Source of the DNA: Actinomadura sp. DC4
GTDB taxonomy: Bacteria > Actinomycetota > Actinomycetes > Streptosporangiales > Streptosporangiaceae
Reading direction: 5' to 3'
DNA length: 64,000 nucleotides
Assembly (NCBI RefSeq): GCF_030406325.1
Contig: NZ_JAUEQY010000045.1
Coordinates: 1-64,000 of the forward strand
Position 1 is the stretch's first letter. Every line of letters begins with the position of its first letter. A program made the translations under genes and the position numbers. Positions 26,511 to 34,698 of this stretch are shown piece by piece. Below the pieces are notes generated by a model. It was not told where the DNA came from. It was given only the letters and a program-made list of their open reading frames with translations, and did no database searches.

Positions 26511-28313
26511 ATGTGCGGAATCGTGGCTTACACCGGACCGCGGGACGCCGTCCCGATCCTGACCGAGGGACTGGCCCGCCTGGAGTACCGCGGGTACGAC
26601 TCGGCCGGGCTCGCGGTCACCGGCCGCTCCGGTGACCTCCGGGTCCGCAAGGCCGAGGGGCGCGTCGCCGCGATGGCGGCCGGGCTGCCCGCGCGGTTCA
26701 AGGGCAACGCCGGCATCGGGCACACGCGCTGGGCCACGCACGGCGAGCCCAGCGACGCGAACGCCCACCCGCACGTCGCCGGAACCGTGGCGGTCGTGCA
26801 CAACGGGATCATCGAGAACGCCGACGAGCTGCGTGCCAAGCTCACCGCCGACGGGATCGAGCTCGTCTCCGAGACCGACAGCGAGGTCCTGCCGCACCTG
26901 ATCGCACGGTCGGACGCCGCCGATCTGGAGGACGCCGTACGCGAGGCGCTGTCGCAGATCGTCGGCACGTACGGCATCGCCGTCGTGGACACGCGCCACC
27001 CCGGGGTCCTCGTCGTCGCCCGCAACGGCAGCCCGGTCGTGCTCGGCATCGGGGAGAAGGAGATGTTCGCGGCCTCCGACGTCGCGGCGCTGGTCCGCTA
27101 CACGCGTCAGGTCGTGCACCTGGACGACGGCGAGCTCGCCACGATCCGGCCCGACGGGTTCCGCACGTCGACGCTCGACGCGCGGGCCACGAGCAAGGAG
27201 CCGTCGGTCATCGAGACCGAGGAGGCGGCCTACGACGCCGAGGGCTACACGCACTTCATGCGCAAGGAGATCCACGAGCAGCCCGCGGCGGTCGAGCGGG
27301 CACTGCGCGGGCGGCTCGACGCGCGGTTCCACACGGCGCACCTGGGCGGGCTCGACCTGGACCCGCGCGAGGCGCGGGCGATTCGGCGGGTGAAGATCCT
27401 CGGCTGCGGCTCGGCGTACTACGCGGGACAGATGGGCGCGCAGCTCATCGAGGAGCTGGCGCGCATCCCGGCGGACGCGGAGCCGGCCTCGGAGTTCCGC
27501 TACCGCAACCCGGTGGTCGAGGCGGACACGCTCTACGTCGCGGTGAGCCAGTCCGGCGAGACGTACGACACGCTCGCCGCCGTGCAGGAGCTGCGGCGCA
27601 AGGGCGGCCGGGTCCTCGGCGTCGTCAACGCGGTCGGCAGCGCGATCGCCCGTGAGTGCGACGGCGGCGTGTACCTGCACGCCGGGCCGGAGATCGCGGT
27701 GGCCTCGACCAAGGCCTACATCTCGACGGCGGTGGTGTTCGCGCTGCTCGCGCTGCACCTGGGGCGGATCCACGACCTGTCGCCCGCCGACGGGCGGCGG
27801 ATCGCCGAGGGGCTGCGGGCGCTGCCGGGCCAGATCGAGGAGATTCTGGCGCAGGAGGACCGGATCGCGGGCCTGGCCACGGATCTGGCGAAATATCGCA
27901 GCATGCTCTTCGTGGGCCGCGTACGCGGCTGGCCGGTCGCCCGCGAGGGGGCGCAGAAGTTGAAAGAGGTCTCCTACGTTCACGCGGAGGCATATCCGGC
28001 GAGTGAGCTCAAGCACGGACCGCTCGCGCTCGTCAGTCCCGAGCTGCCGACGGTCGCGATCGTCCCGGACGACGAGCTGGCGGACAAGAACCGCTCGACC
28101 CTCGGGGAGATCCGCGCGCGGCAGGGCCGGGTGATCACCATCGGCCATCGCGCGGCGGGCGAGGACGCGGTCGTCGTGCCCAAGAACGAGCCAGAGCTCG
28201 ATCCGATCCTGCTGACGATCCCGCTCCAGCTCCTGGCGTACCACGCCGCCGTTGCCCTCGGCCACGACGTCGACAAGCCCCGCAACCTGGCCAAGAGCGT
28301 GACGGTCGACTAA
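26511..28313 (+). CDS. glmS: GlmS, glutamine:fructose-6-phosphate aminotransferase (isomerising)
   Basis: The 600-residue enzyme makes glucosamine-6-phosphate for peptidoglycan. The catalytic Cys2 (MCGIVAYTG) exposes the glutaminase N-terminus after Met removal. RLEYRGYDSAG, HTRWATHG and HNGIIEN complete the glutaminase domain (about 1-220). Two SIS domains follow, with GCGSAYYAG, VSQSGETYDT, VASTKAY and the C-terminal KPRNLAKSVTVD. The ribosome-binding site is AAGGAG. Its last four bases overlap the convergent rho stop, leaving no room for an intrinsic terminator. Confidence 0.97.
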   Translation: MCGIVAYTGPRDAVPILTEGLARLEYRGYDSAGLAVTGRSGDLRVRKAEGRVAAMAAGLPARFKGNAGIGHTRWATHGEPSDANAHPHVAGTVAVVHNGIIENADELRAKLTADGIELVSETDSEVLPHLIARSDAADLEDAVREALSQIVGTYGIAVVDTRHPGVLVVARNGSPVVLGIGEKEMFAASDVAALVRYTRQVVHLDDGELATIRPDGFRTSTLDARATSKEPSVIETEEAAYDAEGYTHFMRKEIHEQPAAVERALRGRLDARFHTAHLGGLDLDPREARAIRRVKILGCGSAYYAGQMGAQLIEELARIPADAEPASEFRYRNPVVEADTLYVAVSQSGETYDTLAAVQELRRKGGRVLGVVNAVGSAIARECDGGVYLHAGPEIAVASTKAYISTAVVFALLALHLGRIHDLSPADGRRIAEGLRALPGQIEEILAQEDRIAGLATDLAKYRSMLFVGRVRGWPVAREGAQKLKEVSYVHAEAYPASELKHGPLALVSPELPTVAIVPDDELADKNRSTLGEIRARQGRVITIGHRAAGEDAVVVPKNEPELDPILLTIPLQLLAYHAAVALGHDVDKPRNLAKSVTVD

Positions 28314-29491
28314 CGAGCGACCTCGCGGAGGATCTGGGTGAGGAACTCCGCGTTGGAGGAGGTGTCGCGGAGCTTGCCGATAAGGAGTTCGAGGGACTCC
28401 TGAGGGCCGAGCGCGTGCAGGACCTGACGCAGCCGGCCCACGGTCTCCAGCTCGGCGGGGGACATGAGCAGGTCGTCGCGGCGGGTGCTGGAGGGCGCGA
28501 TGTCGACCGCCGGGAAGATGCGCCGGTCGGCGAGGTCGCGGCGGAGCCGCAGCTCCATGTTGCCGGTGCCCTTGAACTCCTCGAAGAAGACCTCGTCCAT
28601 GCGTGAACCGGTCTCCACGAGCACCGACGCGAGGATGGTCAGCGAGCCGCCGTCCTCGATGTTGCGGGCGGCGCCGAGGAAGCGGCGCGGCGGGTGGATG
28701 GCCGTGGTGGCGACGCCGCCGGCCAGGATGCGGCTGCTGGAGGGCGCCGCGATGTTGTACGCCCGGCCGAGCCGGGTGATCGAGTCGAGGATGACGACGA
28801 CGTCGTGGCCGAGTTCGACCAGCCGCTTTGCCCGCTCGATGGCGAGCTCGGCCAGGGCGATGTGGTCGCTCGCCGGGCGGTCGAAGGTCGAGTCGATGAC
28901 CTCGGCGTCGACCGAGCGCCGCATGTCGGTGACCTCTTCGGGGCGTTCGTCGACCAGCACGATCATCACGTGGCAGTCCGGGTCGTTGGCCCGGATCGCC
29001 TTGGCGATGGCTTGCAGGATCATCGTCTTGCCCGCTTTCGGCGGGGCGACGATGAGGCCGCGCTGGCCTTTCCCGATGGGCGCGACCAGGTCGGTGACGC
29101 GCCCGATGAGTTCGTTCGGGGCGGTCTCCAGGCGCAGCCGCTCCTGCGGGTAGAGAGGCGTGAGCTCGGCGAATTTCGGCCGTGCGGCCGCGCGGTGGGC
29201 GGGCAGGCCGTTGACGGTGTCGAGGCGGACGATGGTGCGGAACTTCTCCCGGCGGTTCCCCGGCCGGGGGCCGCGTGCCATGCCTTCGACGTGGTCGCCC
29301 TGGCGCAGGCCGTACTTCGTGACCTGGGCGAGGGAGAGATAGGTGTCGCCGGGGCCGGCCAGATAGCCGGAGGTCCGTACGAACGCGTGCTTGTCGTCGA
29401 TGTCGACGATGCCCGACACAGGGGTCGAGGGGTTCTCCTGGCCGGCCGTCCCATCGGGTGCGGCGGGCCTTTCGGTGGTAATGGTGGTCAT
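28310..29491 (-). CDS. rho: Short Rho transcription termination factor
   Basis: This is a 393-residue Rho lacking the N-terminal helical Rho_N domain and the long actinobacterial insertion; the M. tuberculosis enzyme is about 600 residues. The RNA-binding OSB domain is present (VSGIVDIDDKHAFVRTSGYLAGPGDTYLS), but the usual DGFGFLR RNP1-like motif reads DDKHAFVR. Walker A APPKAGKT (about 149-156), VDERPEEVTDM and LDSITRLGRAYN are intact. The Q-loop, normally GGVDANAL, is GGVATTAI. ATG 29491 has AAAGGA upstream. It is probably a second, specialised Rho, although a second copy cannot be seen here. It converges on glmS with a 4-bp overlap. Confidence 0.92.
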   Translation of the reverse strand: MTTITTERPAAPDGTAGQENPSTPVSGIVDIDDKHAFVRTSGYLAGPGDTYLSLAQVTKYGLRQGDHVEGMARGPRPGNRREKFRTIVRLDTVNGLPAHRAAARPKFAELTPLYPQERLRLETAPNELIGRVTDLVAPIGKGQRGLIVAPPKAGKTMILQAIAKAIRANDPDCHVMIVLVDERPEEVTDMRRSVDAEVIDSTFDRPASDHIALAELAIERAKRLVELGHDVVVILDSITRLGRAYNIAAPSSSRILAGGVATTAIHPPRRFLGAARNIEDGGSLTILASVLVETGSRMDEVFFEEFKGTGNMELRLRRDLADRRIFPAVDIAPSSTRRDDLLMSPAELETVGRLRQVLHALGPQESLELLIGKLRDTSSNAEFLTQILREVAR

Positions 29492-29840
29492 CAGGGTCCT
29501 TTCGGAGAGAAGCCTTCGCGAAGAAAGGCCGAAAAGGGCACGCGGCAACGCGCGCCGTCACAAGGGAAGAGAAAAGGCGACCCGGGAACGCGTACGCCCT
29601 GCGTACGCCAGAGGTTCACGAGAGCGATCTCAGGAGGAAGATTTACCGCCCGCGAGGAGTGATGTGGGGGGTACAGACCTCAGCCTCACGGCCGGGAAAC
29701 GCCTATCCGAAGTAATCCGGAATCTTCAGCGCTACGGTAAGCGTATAACACGGCGCCGTTATTCCGCCAGTCCGGCGCGCCCGTCTACCTCGCTCGTCCG
29801 GGGGAGGTGACACGCGGCGCGCTCTGCGAGGATCTGGGGC
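29492..29840. promoter_or_regulatory. Divergent region between rho and the sensor kinase
   Basis: These 349 bp hold no gene. On the minus strand the rho leader is pyrimidine-rich and weakly structured in places (CTTTTCTCTTCCCTTG near 29563-29578; CCTTTCTTCGCGAAGGCTTC near 29513-29532), like Rho-utilisation leaders. It also contains the hairpin GCGTACGC-AGGG-CGTACGC (about 29590-29608). TAACACGGCGCCGTTA (about 29745-29760) is a near-palindrome close to the kinase side. No promoter can be assigned firmly. Confidence 0.4.
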
Positions 29841-31118
29841 ATGAGATCCGTGGTCCGCCCGCTGGTCAGCGTCGTCACGTACCGGCGCTGGACCTTCCTG
29901 CTCGGCGGCACCGCGCTCCTCGTCCCCTACCTCCTGATCTACGCCGCGTTCGCGTCGGTCATGGACTCCTACCGTCAGCAGACCACCCACAGCCTCTTCG
30001 AGGGGCTGTCGATGCTGTTCGCCTTCATGGTGATCTCCGGCGCGGTGGCCTTCCTCCCGGCCGTACGCGTCCTGTGCCGGACCGCGGCCGAGACACTGCT
30101 GGGCGTGGCGCTTCCGCATGAGACGCCGGAGGGCCTGCGCTCGTGGCGCTCGCGGCGGCGTACGGCCGTGTGGTGGCTGCTGCACATCGGGTTCGGCGGC
30201 TCGGCCGGGTTCACCGTGGTGGTCGGCGTGCCCGCGGTGATCTACCTGCTGGAGGCGCCGTTCACCGAGCACGACCTCGGCCGGCGGTTCCTCGGCCGGC
30301 CCCTGACGTTCGAGCCGGTCTGGTCGGTGACGCTCGCCCTGGTCGTGCTGCCCGCGATCGTCTACCTGGGCGCCGGCGTCGGCGCGCTGTTCGCGCGGCT
30401 CGCGCCGATCCTGCTCGGGCCCTCCCCCGCCGACCGGCTGGCCCGGCTCGAACGCCAGGCCGAGCAGCTGATGGAGCGCAACCGGCTGGCGCGGGACCTG
30501 CACGACTCGGTCGGCCACGCGCTGACCGTCACCACGCTGCAGGCCGCCGCGGCCGCGCGGCTGCTCGACACCGACCCGGAGTTCGCCCGCCGGGCGCTCA
30601 CCGCGATCGAGGAGACCGGGCGCACCGCCCTGGAGGACCTCGACCACGTCCTCGGCCTGCTGCGCGAGGACGTGAGCGCCAAGACGCCGCAGCGTACGCT
30701 CGCCGACCTCGGCGGGCTCTTCGGCCAGACCCGGTCGGCGGGCGTCGAGGTCGACGCGCGGATCGGGCCGGTCGAGGAGGTCCCGCCGGTCGTGTCGCGC
30801 GAGGCGTACCGGATCGTGCAGGAGGGCCTGACCAACGCGCTCCGCCACGCCGGCAAGGTGCGGGTCACCGTACGGCTGGCGGTCACCGGCTCCCGCCTCG
30901 AGCTCGAGATGGTCAACCCGGTCGCCGGCGCGGGCCCGGCCCGCGCCGGCGGCGGTCGCGGGCTGCGCGGCGTCCGCGAGCGTGTCACCATCCTCGGGGG
31001 CCGGATGAGCGCCGGGATCGACGACGGGCGCTGGCGGGTCTTCGTCGCCATCCCCGTGGTGCCGTGGTCGGGCGGCGAAACCCCGGCGGACGACGACAAT
31101 CGGCGTGCGGGAGTGTGA
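29841..31118 (+). CDS. NarL-type sensor histidine kinase
   Basis: The 425-residue membrane kinase has about four TM segments in the first 200 residues (TFLLGGTALLVPYLLIYAAFA; FAFMVISGAVAFLPAV; GFTVVVGVPAVIYLL; VTLALVVLPAIVYLGAGVGALFA). A HisKA_3 dimerisation domain follows, with the phosphoacceptor His near residue 220 in RDLHDSVGHALT. The HATPase domain has REAYRIVQEGLTNALRHAG and the G-box GGGRGLRGVRERV. There is almost no extracellular sensor domain, so it probably senses within the membrane. It is followed after seven bases by its response regulator. Confidence 0.93.
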   Translation: MRSVVRPLVSVVTYRRWTFLLGGTALLVPYLLIYAAFASVMDSYRQQTTHSLFEGLSMLFAFMVISGAVAFLPAVRVLCRTAAETLLGVALPHETPEGLRSWRSRRRTAVWWLLHIGFGGSAGFTVVVGVPAVIYLLEAPFTEHDLGRRFLGRPLTFEPVWSVTLALVVLPAIVYLGAGVGALFARLAPILLGPSPADRLARLERQAEQLMERNRLARDLHDSVGHALTVTTLQAAAAARLLDTDPEFARRALTAIEETGRTALEDLDHVLGLLREDVSAKTPQRTLADLGGLFGQTRSAGVEVDARIGPVEEVPPVVSREAYRIVQEGLTNALRHAGKVRVTVRLAVTGSRLELEMVNPVAGAGPARAGGGRGLRGVRERVTILGGRMSAGIDDGRWRVFVAIPVVPWSGGETPADDDNRRAGV

Positions 31119-31125
31119 GGGACCG

Positions 31126-31776
31126 GTGACGGACGTTCTGATCGTGGACGATGAGGTGCTGATCCGCACCGGGCTGCGGGCCATCATCGACGCCGAGCCC
31201 GGCTTCACGGTCGTCGGCGAGGCCGGCGACGGCGCGGAGGTGCTGCCGATGGTGCGCAGCCTGCGCCCGGACGTGGTGATGATGGACGTCCGGATGCCCG
31301 CGGTCGACGGCATCCAGGCGACGCGGACCATCCTCGGCGCGGTCCCCGACCCACCGCGGATCCTCGTCATCACGACGTTCGAGAACGACGACTATGTGTA
31401 CGAGGCCTTGCGCGCCGGCGCGAGCGGCTTCCTGCTCAAACGCGCCCGCCCCGAGGAGATCCTCCAGGCGCTGCGCACCGTCGCGGTCAGTGACTCACTG
31501 CTGTTCCCGGCCGCGATCCGCGGGCTCGCGGCCCGGCACGCGGACCGCGGGCGCGAGGCCGACCGGCTGCGGCGGGCCCGCCTGACCGACCGCGAGGGCG
31601 AGGTGCTGGAGCTGATGGCGCGGGGCCGGTCGAACGCCGAGATCGCCGGCGAGCTCGTGGTGAGCGTGGAGACGGTCAAGACGCACGTGGGCAACCTTCT
31701 GGCCAAACTCCACGCCCGCGACCGTACGCAGGCCGTGATCCTGGCCTACGAGTCCGGCTTCGTCAGTCCGTCTTGA
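31126..31776 (+). CDS. NarL/LuxR-type response regulator
   Basis: The 216-residue protein has a receiver domain with VLIVDDE acidic pocket, phosphoacceptor Asp about 54 in VVMMDVRMP, Thr/Lys switch residues (VITTF, FLLKRA), and a C-terminal LuxR helix-turn-helix (LTDREGEVLELMARGRSNAEIAGELVVSVETVKTHVGNLLAKL). The start is GTG 31126 with GAGGG upstream. It is the partner of the kinase directly before it; targets are unknown. Its 3' end overlaps the convergent acyltransferase by 14 bp. Confidence 0.94.
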   Translation: MTDVLIVDDEVLIRTGLRAIIDAEPGFTVVGEAGDGAEVLPMVRSLRPDVVMMDVRMPAVDGIQATRTILGAVPDPPRILVITTFENDDYVYEALRAGASGFLLKRARPEEILQALRTVAVSDSLLFPAAIRGLAARHADRGREADRLRRARLTDREGEVLELMARGRSNAEIAGELVVSVETVKTHVGNLLAKLHARDRTQAVILAYESGFVSPS

Positions 31777-32422
31777 CGTCGCCCTTCTTCACCGAGGAGG
31801 CGTAGACGTCGACGTACTCCTGCCCCGACAGCGCCTGGATGGCCGCCACGATCTCGTCGGTGGCCTTGCGCAGGTCGGCGCCCTCGGAGTAGCTCAGCGG
31901 CTCGCCGAACCGGATCACCGGGCGCATGATCTTGCGCGGCATCCGGTAGCCGGTGGGCTGGATGTCGTCGGTGCCGATGAGGGCGCAGGGGTGGACCGGA
32001 GCGCCGGACTCCACCGCGAGGCGCGCCACGCCGGTCTTGCCGCGGTAGAGCCGCCCGTCCGGTGACCGGGTGCCCTCCGGGTAGATGCCGAACAGCCGGC
32101 CCTCCTTGAGCACGCGCAGCGCGGTCTCCAGCGCGTCGGCGGCCTCCGACCCGCCCCGGCGGTCGACCGGGATCGTGCCGACGCCGCGGAAGAAGGCGGC
32201 CATCACGCGGCCCTTGATCCCCTTGCGGACGAAGTAGTCGTCCTTGCCGATGAAGACCAGCTGTCCCGGCACGACGAGCGGCAGGAAGAGCGAGTCGCAG
32301 AACGAGAGGTGGTTGGCGGCGATGATGCCCGGCCCCTTGGGGACCGTGCCGGAGACCTTGGGCCGGAACAGCAGGCGCAGGAACGGACCAAGCAGGATGT
32401 GCTTGAGCAACCAGAAGAACAC
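31763..32422 (-). CDS. 1-acyl-glycerol-3-phosphate acyltransferase family (PlsC-like)
   Basis: The 219-residue membrane-associated acyltransferase has motif I NHLSFCDSLFLP (the HX4D equivalent is H-LSFC-D), motif II around GTIPVDRRGG, and motif III FGIYPEGTRSPDGRLYRGKTGVARLA. GAPVHPCALIG is motif IV. It probably forms phosphatidic acid. GTG 32422 with GGAAGG seven bases upstream gives the family N-terminus FFWLLKHILLGPFLRLLF; the long upstream frame (to 32878) is Arg-rich shadow sequence. The 197 bp upstream of it hold no gene. Confidence 0.9.
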   Translation of the reverse strand: MFFWLLKHILLGPFLRLLFRPKVSGTVPKGPGIIAANHLSFCDSLFLPLVVPGQLVFIGKDDYFVRKGIKGRVMAAFFRGVGTIPVDRRGGSEAADALETALRVLKEGRLFGIYPEGTRSPDGRLYRGKTGVARLAVESGAPVHPCALIGTDDIQPTGYRMPRKIMRPVIRFGEPLSYSEGADLRKATDEIVAAIQALSGQEYVDVYASSVKKGDVKTD

Positions 32423-32619
32423 GGTCCAGCCTTCCACCGAGGGGTGCCCGACAGTCTGACGCCTCACCTCCCGATGCGTCGGTGCGGGGGCGTTACAAGA
32501 AACAGGTGACGGTTCTTGTACCACACCCGCACTTGACGTGTCCGCCCACGCTTTCGAGCGTAGCGCGACACGCCGATGAAACACCGGTCTGCGCGCAAGC
32601 CGCGAGCGCGAGACGCCGC

Positions 32620-33249
32620 TCAGGCGGGCTGCCAGTCCGGGGCGCGACCGGAGGCGCGCAGGACGGCCTCCCAGCGGTCGCCGCCCATGGGTGCGGGCAG
32701 GTGGGGCACGCCCGTACGCCAGGCGGCCTCGACGACGTCCGGGCGGCTCGGGCGGTGGTCCTTGTCGAGCGCGCGGGCCAGATCCCACGCGTGCAGGTGC
32801 CATTCGACGCACACCGCGCCGGCGTAGTCGCCCGTTGTCAGCTTGGTGCCGCGGTAGGACAGGTAGGGTTCGTCCCATACGTCCGGCAACCGGTCGGCGT
32901 ACGCCTCAGCCGAGACCGCGAACGCCACGATGTGCTCGCGTCCCGTGGCGGCGGACAGCACGGCCAGCTCGGCGGCGTTCTGCCGGGACAACTGGCGTAC
33001 GAGGAGCGCGGCGGGCGCGTCCTGGGCGAACAGGCGGGAAAGGCGGCTGTCCGGCGCGTCGTTGAGGTACTCATGGAAGTTCTCCGCGACGCAGCGCAGG
33101 TGCCCGGCGAGGTCGATCGCGGCCCACTCCCGGCAGGGCGTCGGCACCGACCAGTCCGAGAAGTGCGCGGCCAGCTCACAGATCGCGACGACGCCCTCTC
33201 TGCACGCGTGCAGGAGGTCGCGCCGGTCTGGCGGCGGCCTGCGCTCCAA
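32620..33249 (-). CDS. Maleylpyruvate isomerase/mycothiol-dependent (DinB-like) domain protein
   Basis: The 209-residue protein resembles the MDMPI_N/TIGR03086-type DinB four-helix family: DLLHACREGVVAICELAAHFSDWSVPTPCREWAAIDLAGHLRCVAENFHEYL carries the first metal-binding His, and VEWHLHAWDLARAL the second His pair. Members are mycothiol-dependent transferases or isomerases; the substrate is unknown. The start is TTG 33249 with GGGGGA close upstream. No clear operon partners: plsC lies 197 bp downstream. Confidence 0.8.
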   Translation of the reverse strand: MERRPPPDRRDLLHACREGVVAICELAAHFSDWSVPTPCREWAAIDLAGHLRCVAENFHEYLNDAPDSRLSRLFAQDAPAALLVRQLSRQNAAELAVLSAATGREHIVAFAVSAEAYADRLPDVWDEPYLSYRGTKLTTGDYAGAVCVEWHLHAWDLARALDKDHRPSRPDVVEAAWRTGVPHLPAPMGGDRWEAVLRASGRAPDWQPA

Positions 33250-33525
33250 ATGATCCCCCCGGACAGAGCACTTCCTACTGACTCGCTTCGCCGCAAGCGG
33301 ACCGGGCGCCGTGGCCCACGACGATTTCCCTGAGCTGGTGGGTTCTCAGAGCCGGACGGCCCATGCCATCGAGCCGTGTTCACGCTGGTCGCGCGCACGA
33401 GACGATCAACGTCTGCCGCCCAGTGTGCACACCGGGCGGCATGGTGTGCGGTCAGGTCACCGTGCTGATGACCCGATGCAAGCGAACGATCTACGAGACG
33501 GCGGGCAACGGCGAACGGCCCGGTC

Positions 33526-33936
33526 TCAGCTCGCGACCGACGGGCTGGTGCGGAAGGTCAGCTTGTGCGTCTCGCGGAGCGTGCGCAGGCGGTCGACCTC
33601 GTCCGTGTAGGGGCGGACGGACGGCTTGGCGCGCGCCCGGCGCGCGGCGATCTGGGCGGCACGGCGCTGCTTGGCGTCGCCGTGCTCGTAGGTCTTGGTC
33701 CCCATGGCGACGCGCTCGGCGGCGTCGGCCGCGGCGATCGCGTCGTAGAGCGCGCGCTCGAAGCCGATCGCGAGCGGTCGCACCTCGCCGGACGGGCGGC
33801 GCTCGGCCTGGGCGGAGCGGAGGCGGGCTTCCGCCTCCTGCGCGCCGTCGAGCCTGTCGCTCAGTCCGGCGGCAAGCTCCTTGTCGGCGGCGTAGCGCTC
33901 GGCGACCTCCGGGCTCGTCTTGCGACCCAGGCTCAT
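33526..33936 (-). CDS. Hypothetical Ala/Arg-rich helical protein
   Basis: The 136-residue soluble protein starts at ATG 33936 with GAGGAG upstream. It is mostly charged helix (ADKELAAGLSDRLDGAQEAEARLRSAQAERR), then IGFERALYDAIAAADAAERVAMGTKTYEHGDAKQRRAAQIAARRARAK, and may form a coiled coil. I do not recognise a family. It is divergent from a TetR gene 112 bp away and shares the upstream region containing the TTACATAGTAA palindrome. Confidence 0.65.
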   Translation of the reverse strand: MSLGRKTSPEVAERYAADKELAAGLSDRLDGAQEAEARLRSAQAERRPSGEVRPLAIGFERALYDAIAAADAAERVAMGTKTYEHGDAKQRRAAQIAARRARAKPSVRPYTDEVDRLRTLRETHKLTFRTSPSVAS

Positions 33937-34026
33937 GACGGCGCTCCTCTCCCTTGTTGCGGTCCGTGCCCAAGAGTAGAGGGTGGCGGGGGGTGACATG
34001 CGGTTGGGACACTTCCGGGCCGTCGC

Positions 34027-34040
34027 CTTTACATAGTAAG
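34027..34040. promoter_or_regulatory. TTACATAGTAA palindrome at the tetR start
   Basis: CTTTACATAGTAAG lies 8 bp before the tetR ATG at 34049. It matches the menE promoter palindrome (10070-10083) at 13 of 14 positions and shares the preceding CGCC. A site at this position suits autoregulation by the TetR protein. Confidence 0.6.
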
Positions 34041-34048
34041 GTGCGTCC

Positions 34049-34588
34049 ATGTCCCAGAGACCGCCGCTCACCCGTGAGCGCATCATCGAGACCGCGCTCC
34101 ATCTCATCGACGGACAGGGCCTCAGCCGCCTGACCATGCGCCGGCTCGGCGACGCCCTCGAAGTGGAGGCGATGGCGATCTACCACCACCTCCCCCACGG
34201 CAAGGAGCAGCTGCTGGAGCAGCTGATCGCCTACGTCGCCGCGCATCCGGTGCCGCCGGGCGCCGGCAGCGCCCGGGACCGGCTGCGGTCCTGGGCGGGC
34301 GGCTACCGCGAACGCCTCCTCGACCACGTCGGCGTGATGCCGCTCATCGTGACGCGCCGCAACCCGGGCGCGCTGGCCGCCACGACGCAGTCCGTCCAGG
34401 ACCTGCTGCGCACCGCCGGCCGGACCGAGGCCGAGGCGGCGGTCGGCGCGCACACGGTGCTGGGCTACCTGCTCGGCACCGTCGCCCTCGAGGCGCGCGA
34501 ACGCGCCGCCGAGACGACGCCGGCCGGCCTCGACCAGGACGCCCGTTTCCTCGCGGGCCTCGACGGCGTCCTCGCCGGGTTCGCCTGA
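34049..34588 (+). CDS. TetR-family transcriptional regulator
   Basis: The 179-residue repressor has N-terminal helix-turn-helix RERIIETALHLIDGQGLSRLTMRRLGDALEVEAMAIYHHLPHGKEQLLEQLI and a TetR_C-type effector domain. The overlapping CTTTACATAGTAAG palindrome suggests autoregulation. The same palindrome at the menE promoter makes menaquinone genes a possible second target, which is inference. The downstream MpaB-like gene starts 110 bp later and may also be controlled. Confidence 0.92.
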   Translation: MSQRPPLTRERIIETALHLIDGQGLSRLTMRRLGDALEVEAMAIYHHLPHGKEQLLEQLIAYVAAHPVPPGAGSARDRLRSWAGGYRERLLDHVGVMPLIVTRRNPGALAATTQSVQDLLRTAGRTEAEAAVGAHTVLGYLLGTVALEARERAAETTPAGLDQDARFLAGLDGVLAGFA

Positions 34589-34698
34589 GTCCGACACACG
34601 AAGAGCATCCGTTCCGTCACTGTGAGCCATGCCACTGCACAGGGCCGGGCCTCTCCCGTACGATCGGCTCGCCGAGACACTCACCCCGGAGGGGCTGG

